A stretch of DNA of 64,000 bases from Methylobacterium sp. FF17 (GTDB lineage: Bacteria; Pseudomonadota; Alphaproteobacteria; Rhizobiales; Beijerinckiaceae). The notes beneath the pieces were generated by a model that saw only the letters and a program-made list of their open reading frames with translations, had not been told where the DNA came from and made no database searches. Within the stretch, counting starts at the first letter, position 1, and each line of letters opens with the position of its first letter. Where the stretch lies: NCBI RefSeq assembly GCF_025813715.1, contig NZ_CP107533.1, forward strand, positions 35,760-99,759, written 5' to 3'. A program made the position numbers and the translations under genes. This document shows, one piece after another, positions 1 through 8,424 of the stretch.

Positions 1-128
1 GGTCACGACTCTTTTGGGTATACCCATCTGCTCCATTCAGACCGTGACATAACTGCGCCTTGATGCGAGAATGCCGCTTAGGGAGAGATGCATTCTTACT
101 CCCTGGATAGGTGGCAGGGCTAACGCTG

Positions 129-416
129 ATGGCAGAGCTAATTCGCCGAACCGTACAGGTGGCCGAGAATGGAAGGATGAACCTCCCTGCCGAGATGCGT
201 CGCGGCCTAGGACTGACCGGACCGGGGCGTGTGATCCTCACTCAGGATGAGGATGGCATCCGTATCACGACGGCCGACCAAGCCCTCAGACGCATTCGCG
301 CCCTGGCTGCTCCATTTGCCCAAGGACGAGCGTCCGTAGTCGACGAATTCCTCGCGGAGCGTCGGGCTGAAGCGGCCCGTGAGGAGGGCGGGGAAGCGGA
401 TGCCGGGCATGACTGA
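129..416 (+). CDS. AbrB/MazE-type antitoxin of a PIN toxin pair
   Basis: A 95-residue protein with an N-terminal swapped-hairpin AbrB-like segment (residues 5-45, with the NGRMNLPAEMRR signature) and a charged C-terminal tail that would bind the toxin. Proteins of this type bind their own operator and neutralise a partner. The stop overlaps the start of the PIN-domain gene by 8 bases (ATGACTGA), the usual antitoxin-first order. I chose ATG 129; a GTG at 111 would add six residues. The same architecture recurs at 5631-5873, so this replicon has two related copies. The family call is good; the partner follows from position. Confidence 0.8.
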   Translation: MAELIRRTVQVAENGRMNLPAEMRRGLGLTGPGRVILTQDEDGIRITTADQALRRIRALAAPFAQGRASVVDEFLAERRAEAAREEGGEADAGHD

Positions 417-801
417 TCCGGTTCTGGATGCCTCGGCGGTGCTGGCCGTCATATTCGACGAGCCGGGTGCCGATCGCGTGGCGGCCCACCTGCCCGGCGC
501 GCGGATCTCCGCGGTCAACGCCGCGGAGGTGATGACCAAGCTCGTCGATCTCGGGATGCCGGAGGATACCGTCGACGCGATCTTCGAGGGGCTGCAGCTC
601 ACGATCCTGCCCTTCGAGATGGCTCATGCGCGCGAGACCGCGCGCCTGCGGACGCTCACCCGGGCGGCCGGCCTCTCGCTCGGCGATCGCGCCTGCCTGG
701 CGGTGGCGGGACAGCTCGATGCCCCTGCGTTCACGACCGATCGGGCTTGGTCGCGGGTGGACGGTGCCGTCGTCGGCGTCACGATCGAGCTGCTGCGCTG
801 A
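409..801 (+). CDS. vapC: VapC-type PIN-domain ribonuclease toxin
   Basis: A 130-residue single-domain PIN protein. It opens with the VLDASAVLAVIFDEPGA motif that holds the first catalytic Asp and the conserved Glu, has a central Asn-Ala-Ala-Glu, and carries late acidic residues in SLGDRACLA and FTTDRAW. VapC toxins cut RNA, often initiator tRNA or rRNA, when the antitoxin is lost. The ATG overlaps the antitoxin stop, so translation is probably coupled. It resembles the toxin at 5870-6259 along its full length. All acidic motif positions are present, so it should be active. Confidence 0.85.
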   Translation: MTDPVLDASAVLAVIFDEPGADRVAAHLPGARISAVNAAEVMTKLVDLGMPEDTVDAIFEGLQLTILPFEMAHARETARLRTLTRAAGLSLGDRACLAVAGQLDAPAFTTDRAWSRVDGAVVGVTIELLR

Positions 802-805
802 ACCG

Positions 806-1480
806 ATGGCGGGCGCCGCGGCCCTCGTGGTGATCGCCGCAGGGCTCAACGAGCGGCAGCGGGCCTATCTGCTCGCCACCTACGACGAGGATCAGGCCCG
901 CGAGGCGACGCATCGCGGGCCGGGCGGTCCTCCGGCCCGGCGCTGGCGCTGGATCGAGTACGGGCCTGTCGGTCACAAGTGGCTCGATGGGCCAGGATCC
1001 CGCCTGCTGCGGGCCAAGCTGACGCAGTCCGGCATGGTCAGCCAGGGGACCGGCGCCACATGGGCGGCGCTGGCCGAGCGCGGCCTGCTGACCACGCGAC
1101 ACGAGCATACCGGCCTGATCGACACGCGCAGCCGCCGGGCGATCCGGTCCCTCATGGTGCGGCTGACGACCGACGGCCGGAAGGTGGCCCGCCTCCTGCG
1201 GGGCGAGCCGCCGACACGGCCGCGGAGCATGGAGCCCAAGCCGCTCTCCCTGTCGGCGCTGCGCCTGGTGGCCTACGGCCAGCAGCATCCCGAGGAGGCG
1301 TTCGATTTCCATGCCCCCTGGGGCGTGTGCCCGCTCGACTACCTCGTGGTCCTCGGGATCTGCCGCGGCCTCGTGAAGCGCGGGCTGCTCGCCGGCGACC
1401 CGCCGACCCGGCTCCGGATCACCCCGGCCGGCTCGGTCCTCGACGTCACGCAGGAGACCAACTGGAAGCCCTTCGCCTGA
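806..1480 (+). CDS. hypothetical protein with a winged-helix-like middle
   Basis: A 224-residue protein of unknown function that starts 4 bases after the vapC stop, so it may be the third gene of the toxin-antitoxin transcript. Residues about 65-130 have helix - turn - helix - beta-wing character typical of MarR/winged-helix DNA-binding proteins: one stretch reads as a recognition helix, followed by an RRAIRS...LTTDGRKVARLL wing and helix. The N-terminal part begins with ALVVIAAGLNERQRAYLLATYDEDQ. I recognise no specific family. A regulator role is inference from fold-like features only. Confidence 0.6.
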   Translation: MAGAAALVVIAAGLNERQRAYLLATYDEDQAREATHRGPGGPPARRWRWIEYGPVGHKWLDGPGSRLLRAKLTQSGMVSQGTGATWAALAERGLLTTRHEHTGLIDTRSRRAIRSLMVRLTTDGRKVARLLRGEPPTRPRSMEPKPLSLSALRLVAYGQQHPEEAFDFHAPWGVCPLDYLVVLGICRGLVKRGLLAGDPPTRLRITPAGSVLDVTQETNWKPFA

Positions 1481-1652
1481 AATCCCGAGAGCGTGTCGCC
1501 GCGTTCCGACTGGTGAGCGGCGCACGGGCCTTGAGTCCTGGTCAAGGTGGTAGCCGCAGCGGTCCCCAGAGGAGTTCCGGCTCGGTCGACCGGCGGCGCG
1601 GCCGGCTGGCCCACGCGGCGATGGCGTCTCGGAGCGCTCCTCTCTCGGTCGG

Positions 1653-2498
1653 TCAGGATGAGCGCTGAACGAGGGCCTGCAGACTCGCCAGGATCGAGGC
1701 AGCCTCGTACGGCTTGCGGACCACCGGCACGTCCTTCAGTTGGGCAGGGATGTTGGCGCTGTCGCCATAGCCGGTCGCGAACAGGAACGGGACGTTGCGC
1801 CGCCGCAGCTCCTCCGCGACGGCGATCGACGTTCCCACCCCGAGGTTGATGTCCAGCACCGCGACATCCGGCGTCCGGGCAGCGAGAAGCTTCAACGCTT
1901 CCGACTCGGAGCCTGCCGTGACGACGTGCTCGATCCGGGCGTTGGCCAGGATCTGTTCGAGGCCGACCGCGATGACGAGTTGGTCCTCGAGGATCATCAC
2001 GCACAGCTCGGCCAAGTCTTCGACGTCGAGAGCGGGAGGGAGAACGGACGGTACGGGCCGCGCGACGTCCCTGGCTTTGGACACCGTCAGATACCTTGCC
2101 GGGATCCTGAAGTGGCCCCGCAGCCCCTCGGGCCGGTACTCGACGGCGCTCGATCCGCCGAGATCGTAGGGGATGCTGCGGTCGATCAGAACGGACCCGA
2201 AGCCGCTGCGGCTCGGGGGACGGACCTCCGGACCGCCGCTCTCGCGCCAGGTGATGTCGCAGGTGCCGCCGGCATCGATCGTCCAGGCGACCGCGAGCTT
2301 GCCGCCCGGGCGGGACAGCGCGCCGTACTTGGCGGCGTTCGTCGCCAGTTCGTGCAACACCAGGGCCATGACGGAGTAGGCCCGCGCGTCGAGCACGAGG
2401 GAAGGCCCCGCCGTCTCGATGGCATCGGCGGCGGTGCGGTAGGGGGTCAGTTCCGCGTCGAGGAGCGCGGCGAGACTGCCGCCACCGTCGCCCCGCAC
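1653..2498 (-). CDS. bphP: C-terminal part of phytochrome HWE kinase plus receiver domain, split off by an amber codon
   Basis: This 281-codon stretch is in the same frame as the gene at 2502-4199 and follows a single TAG. It holds the ATP-binding half of an HWE histidine kinase: an N-box with VLHELATNAAKYGALS at residues 47-62 and the W-R-E signature near residue 84. A response-regulator receiver domain follows from about residue 160 (phospho-acceptor Asp216 in DVAVLDINLG, Lys262 in VVRKP). A GTG at 2498 lies one codon after the stop, so reinitiation is conceivable but no clear ribosome site is visible. Alone it could not autophosphorylate, because the His box lies upstream of the stop. It is most simply read as the downstream part of a broken gene. 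Confidence 0.75.
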   Translation of the reverse strand: MRGDGGGSLAALLDAELTPYRTAADAIETAGPSLVLDARAYSVMALVLHELATNAAKYGALSRPGGKLAVAWTIDAGGTCDITWRESGGPEVRPPSRSGFGSVLIDRSIPYDLGGSSAVEYRPEGLRGHFRIPARYLTVSKARDVARPVPSVLPPALDVEDLAELCVMILEDQLVIAVGLEQILANARIEHVVTAGSESEALKLLAARTPDVAVLDINLGVGTSIAVAEELRRRNVPFLFATGYGDSANIPAQLKDVPVVRKPYEAASILASLQALVQRSS

Positions 2499-2501
2499 GA
2501 C

Positions 2502-4199
2502 CTAGTCGTGCGCCAGGGACAGCGCCTGGATCCGGCCCTTCAGCGTCGCGACGTAGCCTGCGAGGCTCTGGCCTTCCTCGGTCGGGTGGGCGACGAGGGC
2601 CCCGATCAGCGCGAGGATGTTCTTGACCCGATGGTTGAGCTCCTCGTTGAGCATGCGCTGGCGGACGTCCGCCTTCGACCGCTCGTCGGCCAGCAGCTCG
2701 CTGTTGTGGAGCACGACCTCGACCACGGCGGCGCGGATGGCCTCGCCGAACTGCCGGTCCTGCTCGGTCCAGGGCTGCGACTGGCAGTGGACCGTCTCCT
2801 TCCAGACGGCGAAGCTCTTGCGTGGGGTCAGGCGATCGCCGAACGGGCCGCTCTCGTAGCTCTTGTTCGGGTCGCCGGCCCATTCGAGGGTCTCGACCAC
2901 CTCCCTGCGGAACAGCATCAGATAGTCCTGCGGGCGCTGCGACATCGGGATGACCAGCGCGCCGGAGACGTCGCCGGCGTAGTCCTGCGCGGGCGCATGC
3001 GCGGCCGACAGCCGGTTGGAGGCCCAGGTCCGGCCTTCCGCCACCCCCTCGGCGAAGCGCAGCAGGGCCGGGAGAGCGGGCTTGGGTGGCGTGGTGCCCT
3101 CCGAGGACCACCGCCCCCCGAGCGACATGCCGATGCCGTCGCAGGGGATCAGCGCCTTGAAGACGGTCATGCGGGAACGGAGCAGCTCCTCGACGTCGGC
3201 GGACCGGTTCGCGTCCCTCAGCAGGTCGTCGAGGAACTGGCGCGCGCGGGTCGCGGCCTCCAGCGTCTGCCTCGCGCGCATGGTCTCGATGTGCAGCGAG
3301 AAGAACTCGCCGAACATCTCGGCGGCGACCCGCTGGCCCAGCGTCAGGGTCCGCGGCGCGTAGTGGTGGCAGGCGATCAGTCCCCACAGAGCGCCGCCGA
3401 CGATGATCGAGATCGACATCGAGGCGCCGACGCCCATGTTGCGCAGGTACTCGCAATGGATCGGCGAGACGCTGCGCAGGTGCGCGTGAGACAGGTCGAG
3501 GGGCTCGCCCGACAGGTCGAGGACCGGCTCGATCGGAACGGTCTTGAAGTCGGCGTCGGAGATGACGCGGATCGGGTTGCGCAGGTAGAGGGCCCGCGCC
3601 TGCTGCGGGATGTCGGAGCCGGGGAAATTCTGCCCCATGAAGCTTTCGAGGTCGCCGCGCTTGGCCTCGGCGATCACCTTGCCGGCGCCGTCCGCGCCGA
3701 GCTGGTAGATCATCACCCGGTCGTAGCCGAGCATGGCCCGGACGAGCCGTGCGGTGTCGCGAAACAGCCGGTCCGTCCTGTCGACGTCCCGGACGTGGGC
3801 GACGACCGTGCGCGCGAGTTCGAGGGGTTCGGCGACGTTGTCGCCGGCCGGCTCGAACTCGACGACGACCGTGCCCTTGAAGCGGTGGGCGGCGACGTCG
3901 AACGCTCGTCCGGACGGAAGCGTCAGGCCGAACGTCAGCGCCGGCCGGGACGCCTCCTTCGCGCGGGCCAGAGCGTTCCGGACGGCATGGGCGGCCTCGT
4001 CCCCGAGGACCGCCTCCAGCCGCAGGCCGTTCGGGTTGCCGGCCATCCCGAGCATGGCCGGCGCGTTCGCGGAATGGCGGAGCACGACGTTCGCCGCGGT
4101 GTCGCAGGCGAGCAGGCCGCCGTGGGGCTGGATGCTTCCCGGGATCTGGATCGGTTCCCGATCGCAATTGGTGAGGTCGACGCGTGGTCCAGAGATCAT
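2502..4199 (-). CDS. bphP: bacteriophytochrome sensor part (PAS-GAF-PHY and kinase His box), ends at an amber codon
   Basis: A 565-residue sensor. The N-terminal NCDREPIQIPGSIQPHG motif carries the Cys (residue 12) that attaches biliverdin in bacterial phytochromes. The GAF domain has FPGSDIP (192-198) and SPIHCEYLRNMGV (245-257), which contact the chromophore. A PHY region follows, then the HWE His box ELNHRVKN with His523. Translation stops right after SLAHD, where relatives continue with Leu into the ATP-binding domain, which is intact and in frame at 1653-2498. A TTG to TAG change would explain it. As read, the product keeps light sensing and the phospho-acceptor His but has no ATPase domain. 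Confidence 0.85.
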   Translation of the reverse strand: MISGPRVDLTNCDREPIQIPGSIQPHGGLLACDTAANVVLRHSANAPAMLGMAGNPNGLRLEAVLGDEAAHAVRNALARAKEASRPALTFGLTLPSGRAFDVAAHRFKGTVVVEFEPAGDNVAEPLELARTVVAHVRDVDRTDRLFRDTARLVRAMLGYDRVMIYQLGADGAGKVIAEAKRGDLESFMGQNFPGSDIPQQARALYLRNPIRVISDADFKTVPIEPVLDLSGEPLDLSHAHLRSVSPIHCEYLRNMGVGASMSISIIVGGALWGLIACHHYAPRTLTLGQRVAAEMFGEFFSLHIETMRARQTLEAATRARQFLDDLLRDANRSADVEELLRSRMTVFKALIPCDGIGMSLGGRWSSEGTTPPKPALPALLRFAEGVAEGRTWASNRLSAAHAPAQDYAGDVSGALVIPMSQRPQDYLMLFRREVVETLEWAGDPNKSYESGPFGDRLTPRKSFAVWKETVHCQSQPWTEQDRQFGEAIRAAVVEVVLHNSELLADERSKADVRQRMLNEELNHRVKNILALIGALVAHPTEEGQSLAGYVATLKGRIQALSLAHD

Positions 4200-4396
4200 G
4201 GCCTGCCGCCCGTGAACGACCGGCTGGATGCGCGACCGCTTGAAAAGGTTCCGCCGGGCGAGGCACTTGCCGCCGACGTCCCCATCCCCGTTCTACGCCC
4301 CGCGCCGGTCTCCGTCATCTCGGTTCACCGGGTGAGGTGGATCCCGAGGCGAACGCCACGAGCTGGTGGTGCGGCGAGGTCGAGCCGTCGCCAGCC

Positions 4397-5350
4397 TCAA
4401 CTCCGGTGTCGGTGGGCCGACGGGTGAAGGTGAGCCGCGGCCTGTCCACGCCCGGCCAGCCTGGCTCGGCCAAGGAGTTGCAGGCGGGCCCTCACGGCTT
4501 CGTGGGCAGCCTCCTGCGTCTTGAGGACTGCGGCTTCCCTGGGCGAGGCCGCGCGGGTGTAGGCGTAGCAGCAGGGCCGCCCCTCCTGCCCGTGGAGGTG
4601 GGGGCCCCACACGCTCGCGGTCTTCGGGTCGAGGAGAAACGTGCGGCCGAAACCATCGATCACGCGGGCTTCGGCGCCGATCCGCACCAATGATCCGGAG
4701 ACCGGCCGGAGGGCGAGCAGCATCAAGACCCGGCCGGCCCGGCGCGCCCGCGCGGCCGCCTCGCGAGCCTCCTCGTCAACGCCCCGCTCCCGTGCCGCGG
4801 CCGCGGCCGCCCTCGCGAGGGATTCCTCCATCCGGTCGACCACGCCGTGCAGGGCACGGACGTTCGCGAGGGAAACGGACCACGCCTTCAGATCCGGCAG
4901 GAAGCGAGCGCCCGGGACCGTGCGGACGAGAGCCACCGCTTCCTCGTTGTAGGCAAAGCCGACCCTCACATGGTCGTCCCTCACGCTCACGAGGATGTGG
5001 CGCGTCGAGAGCTTCTGGCCGTTGTGGGCGAGCGCGGCGAGGTACGAGCGTCCCTCGAGGCCGGGAGTGTCGAGGGGGATCGCGTGCCCCTCGAACTCGG
5101 CATCGCGCAGGATCCGCTCGATCCTGGCCTGCACCTCGCGCTGTTCCTGCGCGACGGCTTCCGCGAACCGGGTCACCCGGTTGACCGCGAGCACGCCCGG
5201 GACGTGCCACGATCTCGTTGCGAGGCGGAAGCGGGCCCTTGGGAAGGTCTGCTTGAACCGGGGCAGCATCGTCGGATCGGCGTCGGAGAGTTGCACGAGG
5301 GCGCCGTCCGGGAGGGCCGTGATGGCGAAGCCGCCGATCGTCGTCATCAT
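4397..5350 (-). CDS. hypothetical protein with two HARP-like motifs
   Basis: A 317-residue protein that I cannot name. Two short segments resemble each other and the HARP motif of SMARCAL1-type proteins (basic or aromatic, then W, then V): residues about 30-51 (FKQTFPRARFRLATRSWHVP) and 141-160 (VRTVPGARFLPDLKAWSVS). Between them is a long helix, and an Ala/Arg/Glu-rich helical stretch follows. The C-terminus is His/Arg-rich. I start at the double ATG at 5350; an upstream in-frame ATG at 5452 would place a 19-bp inverted repeat inside the gene. A role with branched or single-stranded DNA is only a suggestion. Confidence 0.6.
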   Translation of the reverse strand: MMTTIGGFAITALPDGALVQLSDADPTMLPRFKQTFPRARFRLATRSWHVPGVLAVNRVTRFAEAVAQEQREVQARIERILRDAEFEGHAIPLDTPGLEGRSYLAALAHNGQKLSTRHILVSVRDDHVRVGFAYNEEAVALVRTVPGARFLPDLKAWSVSLANVRALHGVVDRMEESLARAAAAAARERGVDEEAREAAARARRAGRVLMLLALRPVSGSLVRIGAEARVIDGFGRTFLLDPKTASVWGPHLHGQEGRPCCYAYTRAASPREAAVLKTQEAAHEAVRARLQLLGRARLAGRGQAAAHLHPSAHRHRS

Positions 5351-5365
5351 GGAGGTCGCCCCTTC

Positions 5366-5384
5366 GATCGGAGCCTCTCCGATC
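5366..5384 (-). promoter_or_regulatory. inverted repeat 16 bp upstream of the HARP-like gene
   Basis: A perfect 8-bp inverted repeat (GATCGGAG / CTCCGATC) with a CCT loop. On the gene strand the loop and arm read GGAGAGG, which resembles a ribosome-binding site held in a hairpin. Similar small palindromes with a CCT or CCTCT centre precede genes at 8290, 60112 and 61176. It could be an operator or a leader hairpin. Confidence 0.4.
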
Positions 5385-5630
5385 ACGGCCGACGTCTCGC
5401 AGGCCTGGCCAAGGCTGAGTCTAGAGGAGCCCGTGGCGCCTGTATGCGCCATCCGTCATGGCGCATATCTCATTCAGCGGCGGGAAAAGGTACGCTTTGC
5501 AACAGTGAGGACGACACCGTGCCTGCGAAGGAGCGCCGTGGATCCATATGGCCACCGTCTCCGCATTTTATGGCTATCTCGGCTTCACATGGCGTATATG
5601 ACTTTCTGTGGCGAACGATGGATATGCCCC

Positions 5631-5873
5631 ATGAAAGCTAAAGTGATGCCGGACGGGCGGATGAGCCTGCCAGCCGATCTCCGGAAACGGCACGGGCTCG
5701 GCAACGGCGGCGAAGTCATCGTCGAGGATACCGGGGACGCCATCGTGCTCCGGACGCTCGATCAGGTGGTGGCGCGGGCACAGGCACTGAGCCGCAAGCT
5801 GATCGCCGGCAAAGCTGGCGCCACCGTCGAGGACTTCCTGGCTGACCGGGCCCGTGAGGCTCGAGGCGAATGA
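5631..5873 (+). CDS. AbrB/MazE-type antitoxin, second copy
   Basis: An 80-residue protein. MKAKVMPDGRMSLPADLRKRHGL forms the DNA-binding hairpin and TVEDFLADRAREARGE the toxin-binding tail; both parts match the antitoxin at 129-416 (NGRMNLPAEMRRGLGL, SVVDEFLAERRAEA). The TGA overlaps the next ATG as ATGA, so the pair is translationally coupled. The chosen ATG gives the normal family length; an in-frame ATG at 5589 is possible but would add an atypical N-terminus. Confidence 0.8.
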   Translation: MKAKVMPDGRMSLPADLRKRHGLGNGGEVIVEDTGDAIVLRTLDQVVARAQALSRKLIAGKAGATVEDFLADRAREARGE

Positions 5874-6259
5874 CACGTTTCGTCTTGGATGCGTCTGCAC
5901 TCCTAGCACTTCTGCTTGAAGAGCCTGGAGCCGACAAGGTCAAAGATGTGCTCGACCAGTGCGTCATGACGGCCGTCAACCTGGCCGAAGTGGTGAGTCA
6001 CTACGCAAAGCTCGGCGCCGAGCGCCACGATATCGAGGCACTGCTTCGGCCTCTGCCAATCCAGTTGATCCCGGTCGACACGATGTTGTCCTATGACGCT
6101 GGCCTATTGCGTTCAGTCACTCTCGAAGGCGGACTGTCATTGGGGGACCGCTATTGCTTGGCACTGGCAAACCGTGAAGGCGTGCCAGCGCTGACTGCCG
6201 AGCGGCGCTGGCCGGAGATTGCGAGTGTTGCTGGTGTTAGGATTGAATTGATCCGGTGA
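5870..6259 (+). CDS. vapC: VapC-type PIN-domain toxin, second copy
   Basis: A 129-residue PIN-domain protein with FVLDASALLALLLEEPGADK at the start, NLAEVVSHYAKLGA in the middle and SLGDRYCLALA near residue 100, so the catalytic acidic set is kept. It is a paralogue of the toxin at 409-801 but is clearly diverged, so the two pairs may not cross-neutralise. It is followed 6 bases later by a small helical gene. It would act as an RNA-cutting toxin that stabilises the replicon. Confidence 0.85.
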   Translation: MTRFVLDASALLALLLEEPGADKVKDVLDQCVMTAVNLAEVVSHYAKLGAERHDIEALLRPLPIQLIPVDTMLSYDAGLLRSVTLEGGLSLGDRYCLALANREGVPALTAERRWPEIASVAGVRIELIR

Positions 6260-6265
6260 ACGACC

Positions 6266-6520
6266 ATGACTGGCGACAATGACGATTTCTCACCGCTTCA
6301 TGAACGACTGCACGCAGCCCGCCGGCTTCTGGCTGAGGCTTACGAGCGCCGCGATGTCCTCGCCCGCCAAATTGCGACCGTCGAGGCGACGGACGGCATC
6401 GGCCTCCCCGTCGATCTGATGAATGCCTACGGCGCGGCCGAGCGGGCAGTGCTGGTGGCCGAGGCTGATATGAAGGACGCGGAACACGCCCTCGCCATCG
6501 CGAGCGAACGCCTGCCGTAG
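6266..6520 (+). CDS. small helical hypothetical protein
   Basis: An 84-residue acidic, almost fully helical protein with heptad-like spacing (LHERLHAARRLLAEAYERRDVLARQI), so a coiled coil is likely. It begins 6 bases after the vapC stop and is probably the third cistron of that unit. No family recognised. The third member of the first toxin unit (806-1480) is unrelated. Confidence 0.55.
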   Translation: MTGDNDDFSPLHERLHAARRLLAEAYERRDVLARQIATVEATDGIGLPVDLMNAYGAAERAVLVAEADMKDAEHALAIASERLP

Positions 6521-6637
6521 CTGCTCTCGCCCGACATCGCCCACGGCTCGACCATCTCCGCGACGACGTAGGGCCGCCCTTGGGCCGCACGAGGCAGCGG
6601 GCGCTCCTCAGCCCGCCCGGGCCGACATCCTCTCCCA

Positions 6638-7126
6638 TCATGCGGTCCCGGCGGGCGGCCTGCTGTAGAGGTCGGCGCGCGCCAAGCCATCGCCGATCCC
6701 CTGGGCGATCCGATCGTGGGCTGCGGCCTCGGTCACATCGGGGTCCCAGGTGTAGACGTCCCGATGAGCCCCGACCTGACGACCGATCTCCCGCGGCCAG
6801 CGGCCGAGGGTGATCCAGGGCCAGCCAGGCGCTGGTGGCTCGTAGAGCGCCAGGACCGGGTCGCCGCCGCTGCCCGGCCGGCTCACGGCGGCGTCCGGGC
6901 CTGCGGAGAAGTCGAAGGCACCGGCCCGGCGCGGCACGGGCCGGGCCAGGGCCGCGAGCAGAGCCTCGCGTTCCGCCGGGGTCTCGACGGCCCAGAGCTT
7001 CCAGGGTGTCTCCGCGGCGATATCGGGCGGCCAACGCCCGAGGCAGAGGTCCGGCAGCCCGGGGAGGAAGCCGCCGTACCAGACGATCGGCATCCAGGAT
7101 GTGAGGGGTGCGATGGGGTCGATCAT
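6638..7126 (-). CDS. hypothetical protein with repeated LGRWP motif
   Basis: A 162-residue protein rich in Trp and Pro. Two segments resemble each other: PDLCLGRWPPDIAAET near residue 25-40 and PWITLGRWPREIGRQV near 105-120, so the protein may be an internal duplication. There is no signal peptide or membrane segment. I do not recognise a family. Confidence 0.5.
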   Translation of the reverse strand: MIDPIAPLTSWMPIVWYGGFLPGLPDLCLGRWPPDIAAETPWKLWAVETPAEREALLAALARPVPRRAGAFDFSAGPDAAVSRPGSGGDPVLALYEPPAPGWPWITLGRWPREIGRQVGAHRDVYTWDPDVTEAAAHDRIAQGIGDGLARADLYSRPPAGTA

Positions 7127-7292
7127 CGGGCGATCCTTCGGCGGCGTCGGGTTGTGGTGCCTCCTTGCGGCAGCTCATCCCTCGGTCCCAACGAGAAGCC
7201 GGACTGCCAGTTCGCGCGGTTCCGGTCCCGACGACAGGTCCGTCATGGCGCGGACCGCTCCCACGATACGCTCCGCCGCGGCGATCGCGGCC

Positions 7293-7877
7293 TCACCTCG
7301 GCTCTGTGGGCCGCTCGATCGGCGCGACGTCGCGCAGCTCGACGAACGCGACCTTCTCCGAGCGCTCGGCGCCGATCAGGCGGAGATTGACGTAGACGTG
7401 GTCGGCGAAGACGGCGCTGCACAGGCGCCAGATCACGCCCGTGCGGCCGACGCGCCGCTCCGCGCTGCCGTCCAGGGTCAGGGGCGCCCCGGTGATCCGC
7501 ACCGGCTGGCCCACGCGCAGCCAGTTGGCGGCGCTGGCGACGAGAGCGGCGATCTCCTCGGCGGTGAGGCTCGCCCGCGTGGTGCGGGCGAAGGGCGTCC
7601 GGGGGTCGGCCGCGAGGCGCCGCGCCTGTTCCTCGGGGCTTAAGTCGTGGAACAACTCCACCTCGTAGTCGGGCGTCCAGGCCTGCGGCGCCGGCTGCTT
7701 GGGGGAGGCGCGGAACACCTCGATCGCCGGCCCGCCGAGCAGGTCGGGCTGGATGCCGATCAGGGCACGCTCGTACTGCGCCTGGCGGTACTCGGCCCGC
7801 CAGCGGGCGTCGCTGCCGGCCGGCAGCCGCGTCACGTCCTGGCGAACGTGGTGGGACTTCCTGGATCGTCTCGGCAT
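7293..7877 (-). CDS. hypothetical protein
   Basis: A 194-residue protein with a basic start (MPRRSRKSHHVRQDVTRL) and a C-terminal half rich in beta strands (VGQPVRITGAPL, RVGRTGVIWRLCSAVFADHVYVNLRL). That half has the look of a small SH3-like or KOW-like barrel, as in proteins that bind nucleic acid or protein, but this is only an impression. It lies 10 bases downstream of the gene at 7888-8247 on the same strand and is probably co-transcribed with it. Confidence 0.55.
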   Translation of the reverse strand: MPRRSRKSHHVRQDVTRLPAGSDARWRAEYRQAQYERALIGIQPDLLGGPAIEVFRASPKQPAPQAWTPDYEVELFHDLSPEEQARRLAADPRTPFARTTRASLTAEEIAALVASAANWLRVGQPVRITGAPLTLDGSAERRVGRTGVIWRLCSAVFADHVYVNLRLIGAERSEKVAFVELRDVAPIERPTEPR

Positions 7878-7887
7878 GGCGCAGCCC

Positions 7888-8247
7888 TCACGCGAGGCCG
7901 ATGCGGCGGGCGGTCTCCAGCTCGCCCGGGTCGACGTCGCCGGCGAGGCCGATATGCGTCGCGAGCGCCGCCAGCAGGACCTCCTCCCAGATCGGGAGGC
8001 CGCCGGGGCTGCGGGAGCCTTGCAGGTCGAGGTAGATGCCGGCGTCGAAACCGGCCTCGGCCCGGGCGCGGATCGCGGCGATGCCGGAGGCGAGCGCGGC
8101 GCCGTCGATATCGTCCTGATCCTGGAACGCCTCGGTGGTCGCGAGCCAACCCTCGAACCCGCGCACGAAGCAGGGCAGGCCGACACGCTCGGCCTCCTCG
8201 TGCTGGGCGTCGGACGTGGCGGAGGTGATGATAGGCTGGATGAGCAT
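7888..8247 (-). CDS. hypothetical protein
   Basis: A 119-residue acidic protein of unknown function, first of a likely two-gene unit with 7293-7877. It starts MLIQPIITSATSDAQHEEAE and is mixed helix and strand, with no signal peptide. The ATG at 8247 is preceded at 43 bases by the small palindrome at 8290-8304. No family recognised. Confidence 0.5.
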   Translation of the reverse strand: MLIQPIITSATSDAQHEEAERVGLPCFVRGFEGWLATTEAFQDQDDIDGAALASGIAAIRARAEAGFDAGIYLDLQGSRSPGGLPIWEEVLLAALATHIGLAGDVDPGELETARRIGLA

Positions 8248-8289
8248 CGGATCGTCTCCCGAGAGGGAAGGTTTCTCGCCGGCCCGGAT

Positions 8290-8304
8290 CGGAGCCTCTC
8301 TCCG
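8290..8304 (-). promoter_or_regulatory. CGGAG-CCTCT-CTCCG palindrome
   Basis: Five-base arms around CCTCT, 43 bp upstream of the start at 8247. It shares GATCGGAGCCTCTC with the inverted repeat at 5366-5384, which holds a similar place before another minus-strand gene. Confidence 0.3.
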
Positions 8305-8424
8305 GTCCTGGGAGCCGTCATCCAGGCCAGGCCCACCCTGGCTCCGGTGCGCTTTGGAGCGCTACAGCAAGGGCACCGGATCGGCGCCCCCTGCGACGTG
8401 CCCCTTCAGCCAGATGATGCCGTG

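Noticed and set aside
1740..4427. 895-codon plus-strand ORF
   Set aside because: It runs antisense to the phytochrome gene, has no domain sense and is rich in Arg/Gly/Asp typical of shadow frames in high-GC DNA.
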